This document shows positions 9,892 through 19,521 of a stretch of 64,000 bases of DNA, in pieces; position 1 is the stretch's first letter, and each line of letters begins with the position of its first letter. Source of the DNA: Globodera rostochiensis (lineage: Eukaryota; Nematoda; Chromadorea; Rhabditida; Heteroderidae); NCBI GenBank assembly GCA_018350325.1, contig JAEVLN010000005.1, positions 1,498,142 through 1,562,141 of the forward strand, in the 5' to 3' direction. The position numbers were made by a program, and so were the translations under genes. Under the pieces are notes generated by a model. That model had not been told where the DNA came from. It saw only the letters and a program-made list of their open reading frames with translations, and did not search any database.

Positions 9892-10609
9892 TACCATTTT
9901 GCCTATTCTTTACTGGTAGCACCGGATGGTTGCCCAACCGAAGGTTCAGTGCTGAATTTCATTAATTAACTTTTACTGATACATTTTCAACAAGCATTTA
10001 TTAATCGTAAAAAAGGATGTAAATGATCAGATAAATTTTATGGCTTCTTCTCCGTTTATTTGTTTCTGTGTATCCGCGCTGATCTCTTGGACCGTTGTCG
10101 GATCTAGAGTCGACGTTTTGGCTTTGACGGCGCCGCATCAATCAATAATTCACGCACCTTCGTCTCAAAGAAAAACAAAATAAATAGAAAAGCAACATAT
10201 GAAAATTGATCCGAATTTGCTTTTTGCAGTGAAAAAAATTAGAATTCGACACTTGGTCTGTATTTGTTCTATTCGGCACTGGGATGTTCGGCACACGGAC
10301 ATTTTTTGTTTTATTCGGCACTCGGACTGTATTTGCACTATTTGGTACTCGGACCATTCGACACTCGGATCGGAAGCGCATCAGCCGTGTTCATTCTGAT
10401 TCGACCATTTTATCCCTAGAGGGCATTCATAAGCCCTAAATGTCCCATAATTGAGGATTTTTATAAAATTTTGAAATATAACATTTTCCTATCCTTCCAA
10501 AAAATGCAGGCCTACCTATTCAAAAACTTGCGACAAGGTTAAAACCCAAGTTTCATGGTTCCTCATTCGACATCTTTCACGAGGTTGTGGTACTAAGAGC
10601 GCACCCTTC
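9892..10609. other. Non-coding stretch with a degenerate CGGCACTCGGA array
   Basis: Positions 10240-10380 repeat words such as attcggcactcgg and ggacattc in loose tandem, resembling the short-word arrays inside the TIR elements of this window. No gene is seen in the rest. Confidence 0.4.
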
Positions 10610-10719
10610 GGCATGCTCACAGCGCGCCAAGCAGGCTATGAGGTGCACGCCGCCGGCTCGACGTCCGGCAGAGGCCCCTCCGGTGCTTCGGGTTCGTCTG
10701 GCAAGCCTGGACCTAAGGG
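10610..10719 (+). pseudogene. Collagen exon fragment
   Basis: One frame reads GRGPSGASGSSGKPGPKG, six Gly-X-Y triplets, and ends at GGTAAAAAA, a plausible splice donor. Upstream it reads TARQAGYE, reminiscent of the RQAYGG just after the RxxR site in the collagen at 41547-42326. No other collagen exon is adjacent; the next feature is a decayed HTH gene. Confidence 0.55.
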
Positions 10720-10794
10720 TAAAAAAATCGGGCGGATCAAGCCGACTCCGTAAAAGTAAAATTGGCTGATAACTCAAAAATGGTGGAAAAATTA

Positions 10795-11125
10795 CTTTAA
10801 ACGAAAAATGTAAAATTGTTGCCAAATTCCACGAACTGAAAGACAAATTTAAGCAAAAAGGAAAATATTCGGCAAATGGAATCAAATTGATGGGAAAATT
10901 GCTAAACATTTAAAAGTCAGTCGCAAAAAAATTTATAAATGGAAAAAAGAATTTGGCCTAAGTCAAAAAAAGCCAAAAAATGAATTGCAGAATTTGATCA
11001 GATGAAAGCCGAGTTAAAGCGGGACGGATTCAAAAACTCTCAAAATGAATTAGATAAAACTGTCGCGAAAGAATTGGGCCTCTGTTTTGCAACAATTTAC
11101 AATTAGAAACGAAAACTTGGCCAAA
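10795..11125 (+). pseudogene. Tandem-HTH family fragment, copy 4
   Basis: Only HTH1 and HTH2 remain. The amino-terminal part with signal peptide and repeats is replaced by the collagen shard. The linker after HTH1 is again frameshifted at an A run (gtcaaaaaaagccaaaaaatg), and the HTH2 tryptophan codon is a stop (caattagaaacg at about 11100). Homology ends near 11125 without the exon 2 module. Confidence 0.75.
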
Positions 11126-11214
11126 CCACACAAGATTTTTCTAAAAAGACATAAAATGGGCAAAAATTCTCAAAGGCACAAATTATGCAAAAAAAGAAAG
11201 ATACGATCTCTAAA

Positions 11215-11525
11215 AATTTTGGAACCCCTAATCCAGGCGCAAATGGTTTTGAGTGATTTTGGCCTTGGATCATATGACCGTGATCGAAAATTAAATCCGA
11301 TTGAATTTATTTTGCCACATCTCGTGATCGAAATCCGGACAGTTCGGCTCCGGCCGTTTCTGGCGCGACCATTCATAACATAATCATTAGGAAAACAATT
11401 AAACAAAATCGATATCATTCAGAAGCTCTCTGTTTGTTGAACCTTTGATCAAGCGAAAGCTAACCGATTTAGCTTTCTTCAAAAAAGTTATAGCTTAAAA
11501 CTTGTGAAAATTGCCATTTTTACAA
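11215..11525. repeat. Interspersed repeat, inverted partner at 22950-23230
   Basis: Contains gatcatatgaccgtgatcg, gaaatccggacagttcgg, tttgatcaagcgaaagctaa and ttatagcttaaaacttgtga. The same words occur in reverse complement at 22965-23180. No coding frame and no clear ends. Confidence 0.7.
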
Positions 11526-11589
11526 CAAAAAAAAATTGTTTGGAATTTAAAAAAACCCTTGTTTCAGGGCACTAACATTAGGTTAGGTT

Positions 11590-11869
11590 CAAAAGTTTTT
11601 AAAAATTGCTTTATTTGCTAGCTGCAAAATTGTTGGCACTTGGAGAAGATTTTCAAGGTTGGCAGAAATTTGGAAAATGATGGGGCTTATTGATTTTCTG
11701 CGTGACTCCAAATTATTTGGGCTAAAAAATTCACCATTTTTTATTTAATTTCATTTTGTGAATATTTATTATTTTTAAAAATCTTTTTGCAAGAAATTCT
11801 TTAACACAAAATTATTGACAAATTTTTGAAATTAAATTGTAAATTCAGAAATTGTTTTTACCCAAATAA
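11590..11869 (+). promoter_or_regulatory. Second-type upstream block of copy 5
   Basis: Contains GGTTGGCAGAAATTTGGAAA, TTGATTTTCTGCGTGACTCC and TTATTTGGGCTAAAAAATTC, then the AT-rich leader up to the ATG. The same block, in the same relation to the start codon, precedes the copies at 20612 (minus) and 38789. These three genes form a subfamily duplicated with their 5' flank. Confidence 0.7.
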
Positions 11870-12884
11870 ATGGAAGAGTTTTGGATTTTAATTTTGCTGT
11901 CATTATTTGCAACAAATCCATTGGACAAAGCTGAATCCGTACAATTGGAGGAATTGGAAGAATTCCCGCTCCAAACATTTGACGAATTATTTGTAGATGA
12001 ATGGTGGGACAAAGATGAAGCCGCCGAAGATTTAAAAACGCCGGCGCCAACAAACTTTGGACAAAATGTCTATCACCAAATCGACCGGCAGAACACCCAA
12101 ATTGGACAAATTGAACTCAATTCAACTGATCAGCTTGGGCAAATTGAATCCAATTCAACTGATCAGCTTGGACAAATTGAACCCAATTCAACTGATCAGC
12201 TTGGACAAATTGAACCCAATTCAACTGATCAGAATCCTCCTCTAACAGAGTTGATAATTCTGATAATGCCAAAAATGGGGAAGAACTTATTGCTGAAGAT
12301 GAGCGAAAACGTAAAATTATCGACAATTTCAACAAAATGAAAGACGATTTTAAGCAAAAAGGAAAATATTCAACAAAAGAATGGAATCAAATTGAGGAAA
12401 AAATTGCTAAACATTTAAAAGTCAATCGCAAAAAAATATATAAATGGAAAAATGAGTTTGGTCAAAGTCGAAGAAATCCAAAAAATGAACGAAAAAATTT
12501 GATAGAGAAATTTGATCAAAAGAAAGCCGATTTAAAGCGTGACGGAATCAAAAACTCTCAACAAAATCAAATAAATGAAACGGTCGCAAAAGAGTTGGAC
12601 CTCAGTTTGGCAACAATTTACAGATGGAAAAGTGAATTTGGCCAAACCAGTGAGTATTTCGAGCCCAATTTTATTTATTCATTTTAATTAATGCAAATTC
12701 TTTTACAGCAGCAAATAAACACTCCCACAGCCAACTAAAAGAATTGATGAAACGTTATTATGAAATTAAGGACAAAAATCCTAAAATTAATGACAAAATG
12801 TTGAAAATTGGATTACGCACTTTGGTTAATTGGAAAAGACAATTTAAACGACAGCAACAAATTCTGTCGATGAACATTCTGTAG
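11870..12884 (+). pseudogene. Secreted tandem-HTH family protein, copy 5 (frameshifted)
   Basis: Exons 11870-12649 and 12709-12884, intron 59 bp. Exon 1 is 780 nt, one short of 3n+1; the missing base lies near 12250, where TESDHSDNAKN becomes TELIILIMPK. Order: signal peptide MEEFWILILLSLFATNP, FDELFVDEWWDKDEAAEDL motif, four 33-bp repeats (LGQIEPNSTDQ type), HTH1 (IYKWKNEFGQS) and HTH2 (ATIYRWKSEFGQT). Exon 2 is damaged: HTH3 lacks the DIAK segment, and a deletion after KRQQ shifts the frame to an early TAG. Shares flanks with 19522-20612 and 38789-40031. Confidence 0.7.
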
Positions 12885-13549
12885 AAGAGAATGCCGCGAA
12901 CTCGAACGCGGTAAGTTTGAATGAATAGTCAATGTTAGCAAAATTTGTATGAACTATTCGTAAATAAAAAATTATCAATTCATTTTTTTTTCGATAAATT
13001 ACAAACAAAATGAATCAAAAATAATTGAATATAGGATCTGAAGGGTTATTTGGTTAAAAACGCTAAAAAGTGCAGCAAAATCAATGGGCACGGCATCTCG
13101 CGTCTCATAAACTTTTATGCGTCCTAAGTAGAGCACGGACCGATCGAGATTCTCGATCGAAATCTTGATCGAAAAAGTACCGAGATTCACAATCTCGGTT
13201 CAATTTTTTTTGACTTAGCCCATTCGCAAAATGCCCTCAGGCGAATGTTTTTCAATCGCTAAATATTATTAATTTTATGAATGCTCTTTCGGCTTCTCTC
13301 ATGATTCCCTATTCTACAAAAAATAGGTTAAAACCTGAAAATCTCAGCTCTACTTATAAACGTTGCTGGAGTCTGAAATGACCATTCAGCAATCAAAACC
13401 CCCGGAAACGTGCTTTATATGACTTTTAAAAAATCTTGTATTTTTTCAAACAAAAAAAAAAGGGGGGGGGGGAGCAGAGACCACCGATAATCAAGCGATT
13501 GAAAAAAACAAAAATTTTTGGTTTTTTTTTCAATTGACTATAAACAACG
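12885..13549. other. 3' flank of copy 5 and non-coding spacer
   Basis: 12920-13110 matches 3' flanks at 19390-19520 (inverted) and 40030-40120 plus 40680-40760: aaaatttgtatgaactattcg, then ataggatctgaagggttatt, then agtgcagcaaaa. 13130-13200 is a GATCGAGATT-rich degenerate array; 13460-13472 is a G run. No gene. Confidence 0.55.
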
Positions 13550-13733
13550 ATCGCCATTTTTATAAAATGGTGAATATTATTGGAAAGAAAAATATTTAAT
13601 GAGACGTAGGAATATTGATTTGATTCCGGTTCAAAAGGTTTGGGAAATATTATGAGATGCCATAAATTTTAATTCGGTTATTATTAAAAAATATATTTGA
13701 ATGAATGCCCATTTCAATTGCTTGCTGAATAAA
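13550..13733 (+). promoter_or_regulatory. First-type upstream block of copy 6
   Basis: Ordered motifs: GATCGCCATTTTTATAAAATG, AGGAATATTGATTTGATTCC, GAATGCCCATTTCAATTG, then the ATG at 13734. The block is shared with most family genes. An in-frame ATG in GAATGAATGCCC (13701) was rejected as start because the conserved signal peptide begins at 13734. Confidence 0.6.
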
Positions 13734-14849
13734 ATGGAAAAGTTTTGTATTTTTATGTTAGTCTTAATTTTTGCAACAAATTCATTCGAAAAAGCCGAAT
13801 CCGTACAATTGGAGGAATTGCCACTCAATCCAATAGATGAAATATTCGGCGAAGGCTGGTGGGACAATGACAAAGACGAAGAATGGAATAAATTAACGCT
13901 TGAACAAAATTTCCATCACCAAATCGACCGGCAGAACACCCAAATTGGACAAATTGAACACAATTCAATTGATCAGAATCCTCCTCTCACAGAGTCTGAT
14001 CAGCTTGGACAAATTGAACACAATTCAACTAATCAGAATCCTCCTCTCACAGAGGCTGATCAATCTGGAATTGAACCAAATTCAACTGATCAGCTTGGAC
14101 AAATTGAACCAAATTCAACTGATCAGAATCCTCCTTTCACAGAGTCTGATCACTCTGATAATGCCAAAAATGGCGAAGAAATTACTTCAAACGAAAAACG
14201 TAAAATTATCGACAAATTCCACGAAATAAAAGACGAATTTAAGCAAAAAGGAAAATTTCCGTGGAAAGAAAGAACTCAAATTGAGAATAAAATTGCTAAA
14301 CATTTAAAAGTCAAACGCGCAAAAATATATAAATGGAAAAAAGAATTTGGCCTAAGTCGAAAAGTGTTATATAAAAAAGAAGAACGTAAACATTTTGTAG
14401 AGAAATTTGTTCAAATGAAGGCCGAGTTAACGCGCGCCGGATTCAAAAACTATCAAAATAAATTAGATAAAACAGTCGCGAAGGAATTGGGTCTAAGTTT
14501 TACAACAATTTACAAATGGAAACGGAAACTTGGCCAATCCAGTGAGTATTTTAAGCCCAATTTTATTATTTATTTTATATTAATTAAAAATTCTTTTACA
14601 GAACCAAATAAACACTCCCAAAGCGAACAAAAGAAATTGATAAAACGTTATTATGAAATTAAGGACCAAAATCCTAAAATTAATGATAAGGACATTGCTA
14701 AAAGGTTTAAAATTGGAAGAACCACTTTGGTCAGATGGAAAAAGCAATTTAAACGACAGCAATTGCATTCTGTCGATGGACATTCTGTGGAAGTGAATGC
14801 CGCGGCAAATGTTCAGGAAATTGATAAATCGAATTCGGGAAGTATTTGA
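13734..14849 (+). CDS. Secreted tandem-HTH family protein, copy 6 (reference copy)
   Basis: Cleanest member. Exons 13734-14541 and 14602-14849, with a 60-bp phase-1 intron that has no stop, so the locus also reads open through the intron. About 351 residues: signal peptide 1-17 (MEKFCIFMLVLIFATNS); acidic motif with WW near 38-44; HHQIDRQNTQIGQIE near 60-75; repeats to about 140 (GQIEHNSIDQNPPLTESDQL, GQIEPNSTDQL); HTH1 about 150-205 (AKIYKWKKEFGLS); HTH2 about 210-267 (TTIYKWKRKLGQS); HTH3 in exon 2 (FKIGRTTLVRWKKQFKRQQ); tail SVDGHSVEVNAAANVQEIDK. Each module has three predicted helices ending in a basic, tryptophan-bearing helix, like homeodomain-type HTH regions of transposases. NST sites in the repeats are N-glycosylation sequons. 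Secretion is inferred from the leader; target and function are unknown. Confidence 0.85.
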   Translation: MEKFCIFMLVLIFATNSFEKAESVQLEELPLNPIDEIFGEGWWDNDKDEEWNKLTLEQNFHHQIDRQNTQIGQIEHNSIDQNPPLTESDQLGQIEHNSTNQNPPLTEADQSGIEPNSTDQLGQIEPNSTDQNPPFTESDHSDNAKNGEEITSNEKRKIIDKFHEIKDEFKQKGKFPWKERTQIENKIAKHLKVKRAKIYKWKKEFGLSRKVLYKKEERKHFVEKFVQMKAELTRAGFKNYQNKLDKTVAKELGLSFTTIYKWKRKLGQSSEYFKPNFIIYFILIKNSFTEPNKHSQSEQKKLIKRYYEIKDQNPKINDKDIAKRFKIGRTTLVRWKKQFKRQQLHSVDGHSVEVNAAANVQEIDKSNSGSI

Positions 14850-15519
14850 ATGAAACGATGGGGAATAGAATTTTCGGTAATTCAATTTATTGTTGCTTTC
14901 TAATAGAGCTAAAATTCGCTATTTATCTAATTAGCGTTTTTAAATTTTTTCAAAAAATTGTCCAATTTTTTTGTGAACAAAATTGACAAATAACTATTTT
15001 AAATTCACTGCATTCTTATAAATTTAATTCTCGGGTCAAGGAACTGTGCAACAAAAGTGCCATAAAAAATGTTTCGTGCTTAATGTGCCGAGATTTTATA
15101 ATCACCGTTTGACGAATAAATTCCGAAACTCCACCAGGGTGGATGTTTGAGCCCATTCGGCACGACGAGAGCGACACATTCAGCATGTTTGAACTCCTCT
15201 GTGTCTTTAAATCCTTAAAATTTAATTTATTTTTGAAACTCAGAATTGGTTGCCTTTTTCATGTCGCGCACCCATACCGCAAAAATAGCCCATCCCTAAA
15301 AAAAGTTCAAAAAATTACTTTTGAAATTTTTAGTTTGTCGGTATTTGGTCTGCAACATAACATCTGTGACTGCGTTTCCTTACCCATTTTGTCGAATTTC
15401 AAAAATGTCGATCATCGTAGCAAAACATTCAAAAAGCGTAAATGATTCGGTGTTAATTTTAAAATGTGAAAGTTTCAGCTTGTTAACATTTCCCCTATGT
15501 AGAGCTTTTTAGCAAATAT
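14850..15519. other. Non-coding spacer
   Basis: AT-rich sequence between two convergent family copies. No coding homology, satellite or transposon end was recognised. Confidence 0.4.
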
Positions 15520-15900
15520 TTAAGAATAAATCTCACCGGTTTTTCGACTTAGGTCTAATTCTTTTTTCCATTCATATATTTTTGAGCGATTTAATTTTCT
15601 CCTCAATTTGAGTTTTATTTGTTTGTTGAAAAAATTTTCCTTTTTGCATAAATTCGTCTTTAATTGCGTGGATATTTGTCGATAATTTTCCGTTAATCGC
15701 TCATCTTCAGCTATAAGTTCTTCCCCATTTTTGGCATTCTCAGAGTGATCAGACTCTGTGAGAGGCGGAGGATTCTGATCAGTTGAATTGGGTTCAATTT
15801 GTCCAGAGTGATCAGACTCTAAACCCTTCTCCGAATATTTCATAAAATGTCTGGTGTGGCAATTCCCCAAATTGTACGCGTTCGGCTTTGCCCAGTGAAA
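15520..15900 (-). pseudogene. Tandem-HTH family fragment, copy 7
   Basis: The amino-terminal region is rearranged: KYSEKG joins directly to a repeat (ESDHSGQIEPNSTDQ), so the acidic WW motif and most of the signal peptide are missing. Degenerate leader sequence is still visible to about 15900. HTH1 is frameshifted in its first helix and recovers at NRSKIYEWKKELDLSRKT. A canonical donor (GTGAG) follows at the position used by copy 1, but no downstream exon is found. Adjacent sequence at 15890-15945 shares the gggttcattaggc block with 1850-1890. Confidence 0.65.
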
Positions 15901-15945
15901 CGAAACCCAAGCCAGGGTGGCTTAGGCCTAGGCCTAATGAACCCC

Positions 15946-16229
15946 TAAGTCTCTAACTTTTCCCCAGTTATTCTCCGGCTTTGGAGTTACGTAAAAAAGT
16001 CGCTTTTTCCTTAATTTAAAAATTTTAACCGATTCAGCCCGCTTTAAATTCTCAATTTTTATTTTCTAGTGACTATTTTTTCAAAAATTTTGATAAAAAG
16101 AGACCCATTTTGAAAGCCACTTACATCTCCACACTTGCCATTATTTTGCCATTTCATATATAAAAATTTTAATAAAAAATGTATTTAGGTAAATGAAAAA
16201 ATAGTTCCTACATTCGGGAATTGAACCCA
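15946..16229. other. Spacer with a degenerate tRNA-like box
   Basis: The minus strand reads GGGTTCAATTCCCGAATG at 16209-16226, like the box at 50255-50275. No gene seen. Confidence 0.3.
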
Positions 16230-16720
16230 CACATTCATAATGCAAGCTCTTAATCCACAAAAAATAGAATTTTTCCTGCGGCGCGAAGATCAAAATTTGG
16301 AGGAAAGTTACGAAAAACATTGTCTTCATTTGTGGCGTAAATGCCAACAGAAGCGGAAATGTCACTTTTCCACCAGGGCGAATTTGAATTATTTAAAATT
16401 ATTTTGTTTTCATTTTTACCATTAACAACAATCGCCATTTTTATAAAATGGTGAATATTATTAGAGAGAAAACTATTTAATGCTATGTCAGGAATAACTG
16501 ATTTGGTCCCGGTTCAAAGGGGAATATGATTCGGGTGAGATATTAAATTATATGAATGCCCATTTTTTGGCAAAATTTGATGTTATCCCTGGCTGATTTT
16601 TATCATCCGGTCTCTAATAGAAACGACGCTGTCGCCATTTCCTCCAATTGTGATTAATAATTTTAGGGTTGGCAGAAATTTGCAAATGATAGGCCCTCAC
16701 TATCCAAAACTTCAATTACC
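16230..16720 (+). promoter_or_regulatory. Orphan family upstream blocks, both types fused
   Basis: 16255-16388 is a direct copy of 42545-42660 (CCTGCGGCGC, GGCGTAAATGCCAACAGAA, CACTTTTCCACCAGGGCGAA). 16425-16560 is a full first-type block ending in GAATGCCCATTT. It joins at about 16562 to the second-type block (GATGTTATCCCTGGC, CCGGTCTCTAATAGAAACGA, GGTTGGCAGAAATTTG). No family coding sequence follows. This looks like a recombination product that kept two upstream regions and lost the gene. Confidence 0.65.
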
Positions 16721-17289
16721 GCTAATATTAGATTTAAAAGAAAAATTGAGTCCCAACCAGACCAGGTTCAAAAAAAGCAAAATTTGGGTTTTAGCTCATA
16801 GCTCAGCTCCATTCTAATGACTGGACAAATCCGCAATCCGCAACCAAAAAAAGGCCGCAAACATATTACCGAAAAATTGTTGGCTTAAATTTAATTTGAA
16901 TTTATTGTTTTTTTAATTCTTTCTTATTGACGTTATGCCGTTGACGAAGAGTCCAATGACGAAAAGTCGTTGACGAAGAGTCCATTGACGAAAAGTCGTG
17001 CCACCCTTTGCAAGGGTATGACAATTTTAATGCACAATCAACCAAAACTTTATTCATCAATTTCGTGATCATATTTAATTTTTGAATTTGCCCCGCTTTA
17101 ACTCGGCTACTTTTGATCTTTAAGGGTATATTTTGTGCAAAAAAAAATTTCGTTATGGGGTGAATTTTTGGACAAGAAAAAAATTTTCTTTGAAGGACCT
17201 TAACAATAAAAATTCAAATTTTATTGCATTTTACTTAAGAAATTTTTGAAAAAAGTTAGAACAGGCACTCTTTCAACTTAGCCGTCTGT
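16721..17289. other. Spacer with a short tandem repeat
   Basis: Positions 16930-17005 hold about two copies of a 29-bp unit (gttgacgaagagtccaatga...). The remainder is AT-rich without coding homology. Confidence 0.45.
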
Positions 17290-17672
17290 TCATAAACTTG
17301 TCAAGTTGGAACAGGCGCTCTCTCAACTTACCCGCCTGTTTCTGCTTGTCAAGTTGGAACAGGCGCTATTTTCACTTACCCGCCTGTTCATGCTTGTCAA
17401 GTTGGAACAGGCGCTATTTTAACTTAACCGCCTGTTTATGCTTGTCAAGTTGGAACAGGCGCTATTTTCACTTACCCGCCTGTTCATGCTTGTCAAGTTG
17501 GAACAGGCGCTATTTTAACTTAACCGCCTGTTTCTGCTTGTCAAGTTGGAACAGGCGCTATTTTAACTTAACCGCCTGTTTATGCTTGTCAAGTTGGAAC
17601 AGGCGCTCTCTCAACTTACCCGCCTGTTTATGCTTGTCAAGTTGGAACAGGCGCTTTTTCAAGACAAGGTTT
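17290..17672 (+). repeat. 48-bp minisatellite with internal inverted repeat
   Basis: Nearly eight units of 48 bp. Each contains CTTGTCAAGTTGGAACAGGC and ends CCGCCTGTT, so AACAGGCG and CGCCTGTT can pair within each unit. Because 48 is a multiple of three, a 16-residue periodic reading frame stays open; it is not treated as a gene. Confidence 0.9.
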
Positions 17673-18277
17673 GCCAATTTTCGGTTTATTATAGTTTAAA
17701 TACAAAAAGTGATATTCCGTAGGGATGTCGAGACCCTGGGACTTTTTGAAAATTTTTTTTTGCAATTCACTAAAAAATTTACTTTAACCTTCACAAATTT
17801 TCAATAAATGATTTTACACTAAAACATTATCCATAAAAAACAGAGTGGTATTCCAACGTCCCGGCATCCGGCAAATTTAATTTCCATTTTTATTTCTGGA
17901 AAGCTTTTTGTCCGTTAATCCAGTCAATCGGAACTGCCAGTAGAAAATAGTTGTTTTTAAAGTTCAATTTAGGAGTGTCTTTTTGGGTTTTTTATTTTAT
18001 TTGAGGTTTTCAACCAAAATTTTAAAAATTCGGTACTTTTTTTGAAGTTTTTTTAGGAGTGGTAAGGGGTCAGGCGGCGCCGATCGGGGCCGCCGGGAAA
18101 AAAATAAAAGCTTTAGTGGAATTTAATTATGAAAATGTGCCTATCTGCAAAATATGATCATTATATTATAAATTTTTCGGCGGGGTAGAAAGTTTATTTG
18201 ACGAAAAGAAAATTTTATTTTCTATTTTTAGTCCTCGACACTCCTTGCCCCATCCGCTGAACCTGAGAAGAATGATG
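17673..18277. other. Non-coding stretch
   Basis: AT-rich. A variant of the hairpin family (GGCGGCGCCGATCGGGGCCG) lies at 18072-18093 after TTTTTAGGAGTGGTAAGGGG. No gene. Confidence 0.4.
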
Positions 18278-18520
18278 ATGATTAGTAGTGTTCGGCACGG
18301 TACGGTATTACCGCGGTATTTTTCGGTATTACCGCGGTATTTTTCGGTATTACCGCGGTATTTTTTATCGGTATTTTACCGAAATACCGATACCGAAAAA
18401 ATTGTGAGATTTCGGTTTTTTTCGGTATCGGTATTATACCGAAATACCGATACCGAGTATTATACCGAAATACCGATACCGAATACCGAAAAACCCCATT
18501 TGCCGAACACTAATGATTAG
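18278..18520. mobile_element. hAT-like MITE B with 8-bp target duplication
   Basis: Element 18286-18512 (227 bp) has perfect 12-bp terminal inverted repeats TAGTGTTCGGCA/TGCCGAACACTA, flanked by 8-bp direct repeats ATGATTAG (18278-18285 and 18513-18520). The interior is a mirror array of GGTATTACCGCGGTATT and ACCGAAATACCGATACCG words. The 8-bp duplication and TAGTG start fit hAT. It is inserted exactly at the left end of element A. A related end lies at 59747. Confidence 0.85.
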
Positions 18521-19203
18521 GGCTGCTACTTGTAGGTAAATACCTATTTTTTCTGCGAGTTTGCCACGCTGAGTTAAGCACGAAAAACATTTTTTTAGCT
18601 CAGTCTGAGGCTCCTAGAATGGACTTTAAAATAACTATTTTTACCTATTTCGGCTTTTTTTACCTATTACCTAGGTACCTATTTTTCTACCTATTTCGAC
18701 CTTTTTGTTACCTATTTTCAGGTTTTTGAATTTTTTTAATATAATTCAGCTGAAAATGCCAAAAAAAAAGGCCAAAATATGCACCAAAATACCGAAATAA
18801 GCACCGAAAAATGCCAATTTTAGTGCTCTAAGCCATTTTTTGCCTTATTTTTATGCGAGTTTATTTTTTTATTGATTTTTTTCGAAAATGACTAAAAGGC
18901 TATCGTTAAATATGAATTTTTTTTAAAAACAGTCAGAAATCGATGAATTTTAGGTCTATGTTTCCAAATTTTCGGTCAAAAATATGCTCGAAATACACTC
19001 AAAACACCAAAATATGCTTTTTTATAATCGTTTTTTTTGTTTGGTGCTTAAAAATTTTCGGTAAAAATTTTTTACTTACCTATTTTTGTACCTATTTCAA
19101 GGTTTTTGAACCTATTTGGTACCTATTTTGGCATTTTTTTCCCCCTATTTAGGTACCTATTTTCCAATTTTTCTTACCTAAAAGTAGCAGCCCTAATGAT
19201 GAT
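18518..19203. mobile_element. hAT-like MITE A with 8-bp target duplication
   Basis: Element 18518-19195 (678 bp) has TIRs TAGGGCTGCTACTTgTAGGT and the complement at 19174-19195 (21 of 22 bases match). The 8-bp target duplication ATGATGAT is at 19196-19203 on the right and at 18275-18282 on the left, now displaced by element B. The interior is rich in ACCTATTTT/TACCTATT words. No transposase frame. Confidence 0.85.
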
Positions 19204-19521
19204 GATTAGGTAAGGCAATTGAAGTTGAAAACAATGAAGAAGATATTTTTAAATAATAAAAAAAAATTGCTTCACCATTGACTTATACAAACAAAAATGT
19301 TTCCCATTGACAATCCCGATTTTTCCCGATCCCGGTTTAAAACCCGGTTTCACGATCCCGGTCCCGGTTTTTTCCAAAAATCTCGGTCCCGGTTTAACCA
19401 AATAACTCTTCAGGTGCCTATATTCAATTATTGTTGACTCATTTGTTTGTAATTTATCGAAAAAAATGATTTTTATTTACCAATAGTTTCATACAAATTT
19501 TTGCTAACATTGGCTATTCAT
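19204..19521 (-). other. 3' flank of copy 8
   Basis: Contains a CCCGGTTTAAAACCCGG-type array (19315-19400) and then the shared 3' flank (minus strand: ATAGGCACCTGAAGAG..., TTTCGATAAATTACAAAC). This flank is shared with 11870-12884 and 38789-40031. Confidence 0.55.

Noticed and set aside
9728..9937. Minus-strand frame with GWDSNPRPPPYPWTAPPTEL
   Set aside because: An antisense reading of the tRNA-like sequence, a common false protein.
13690..13733. Dorsal-gland promoter motif (ATGCCA) upstream of family genes
   Set aside because: The conserved upstream word is ATGCCC within GAATGCCCATTTCAATTG; ATGCCA occurs mainly inside the coding AATGCCAAAAATGG, so no support.
17298..17699. 133-codon frame of repeated SSWNRRYFNLTACLCL
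   Set aside because: A 48-bp satellite read in frame; no leader and low complexity only.
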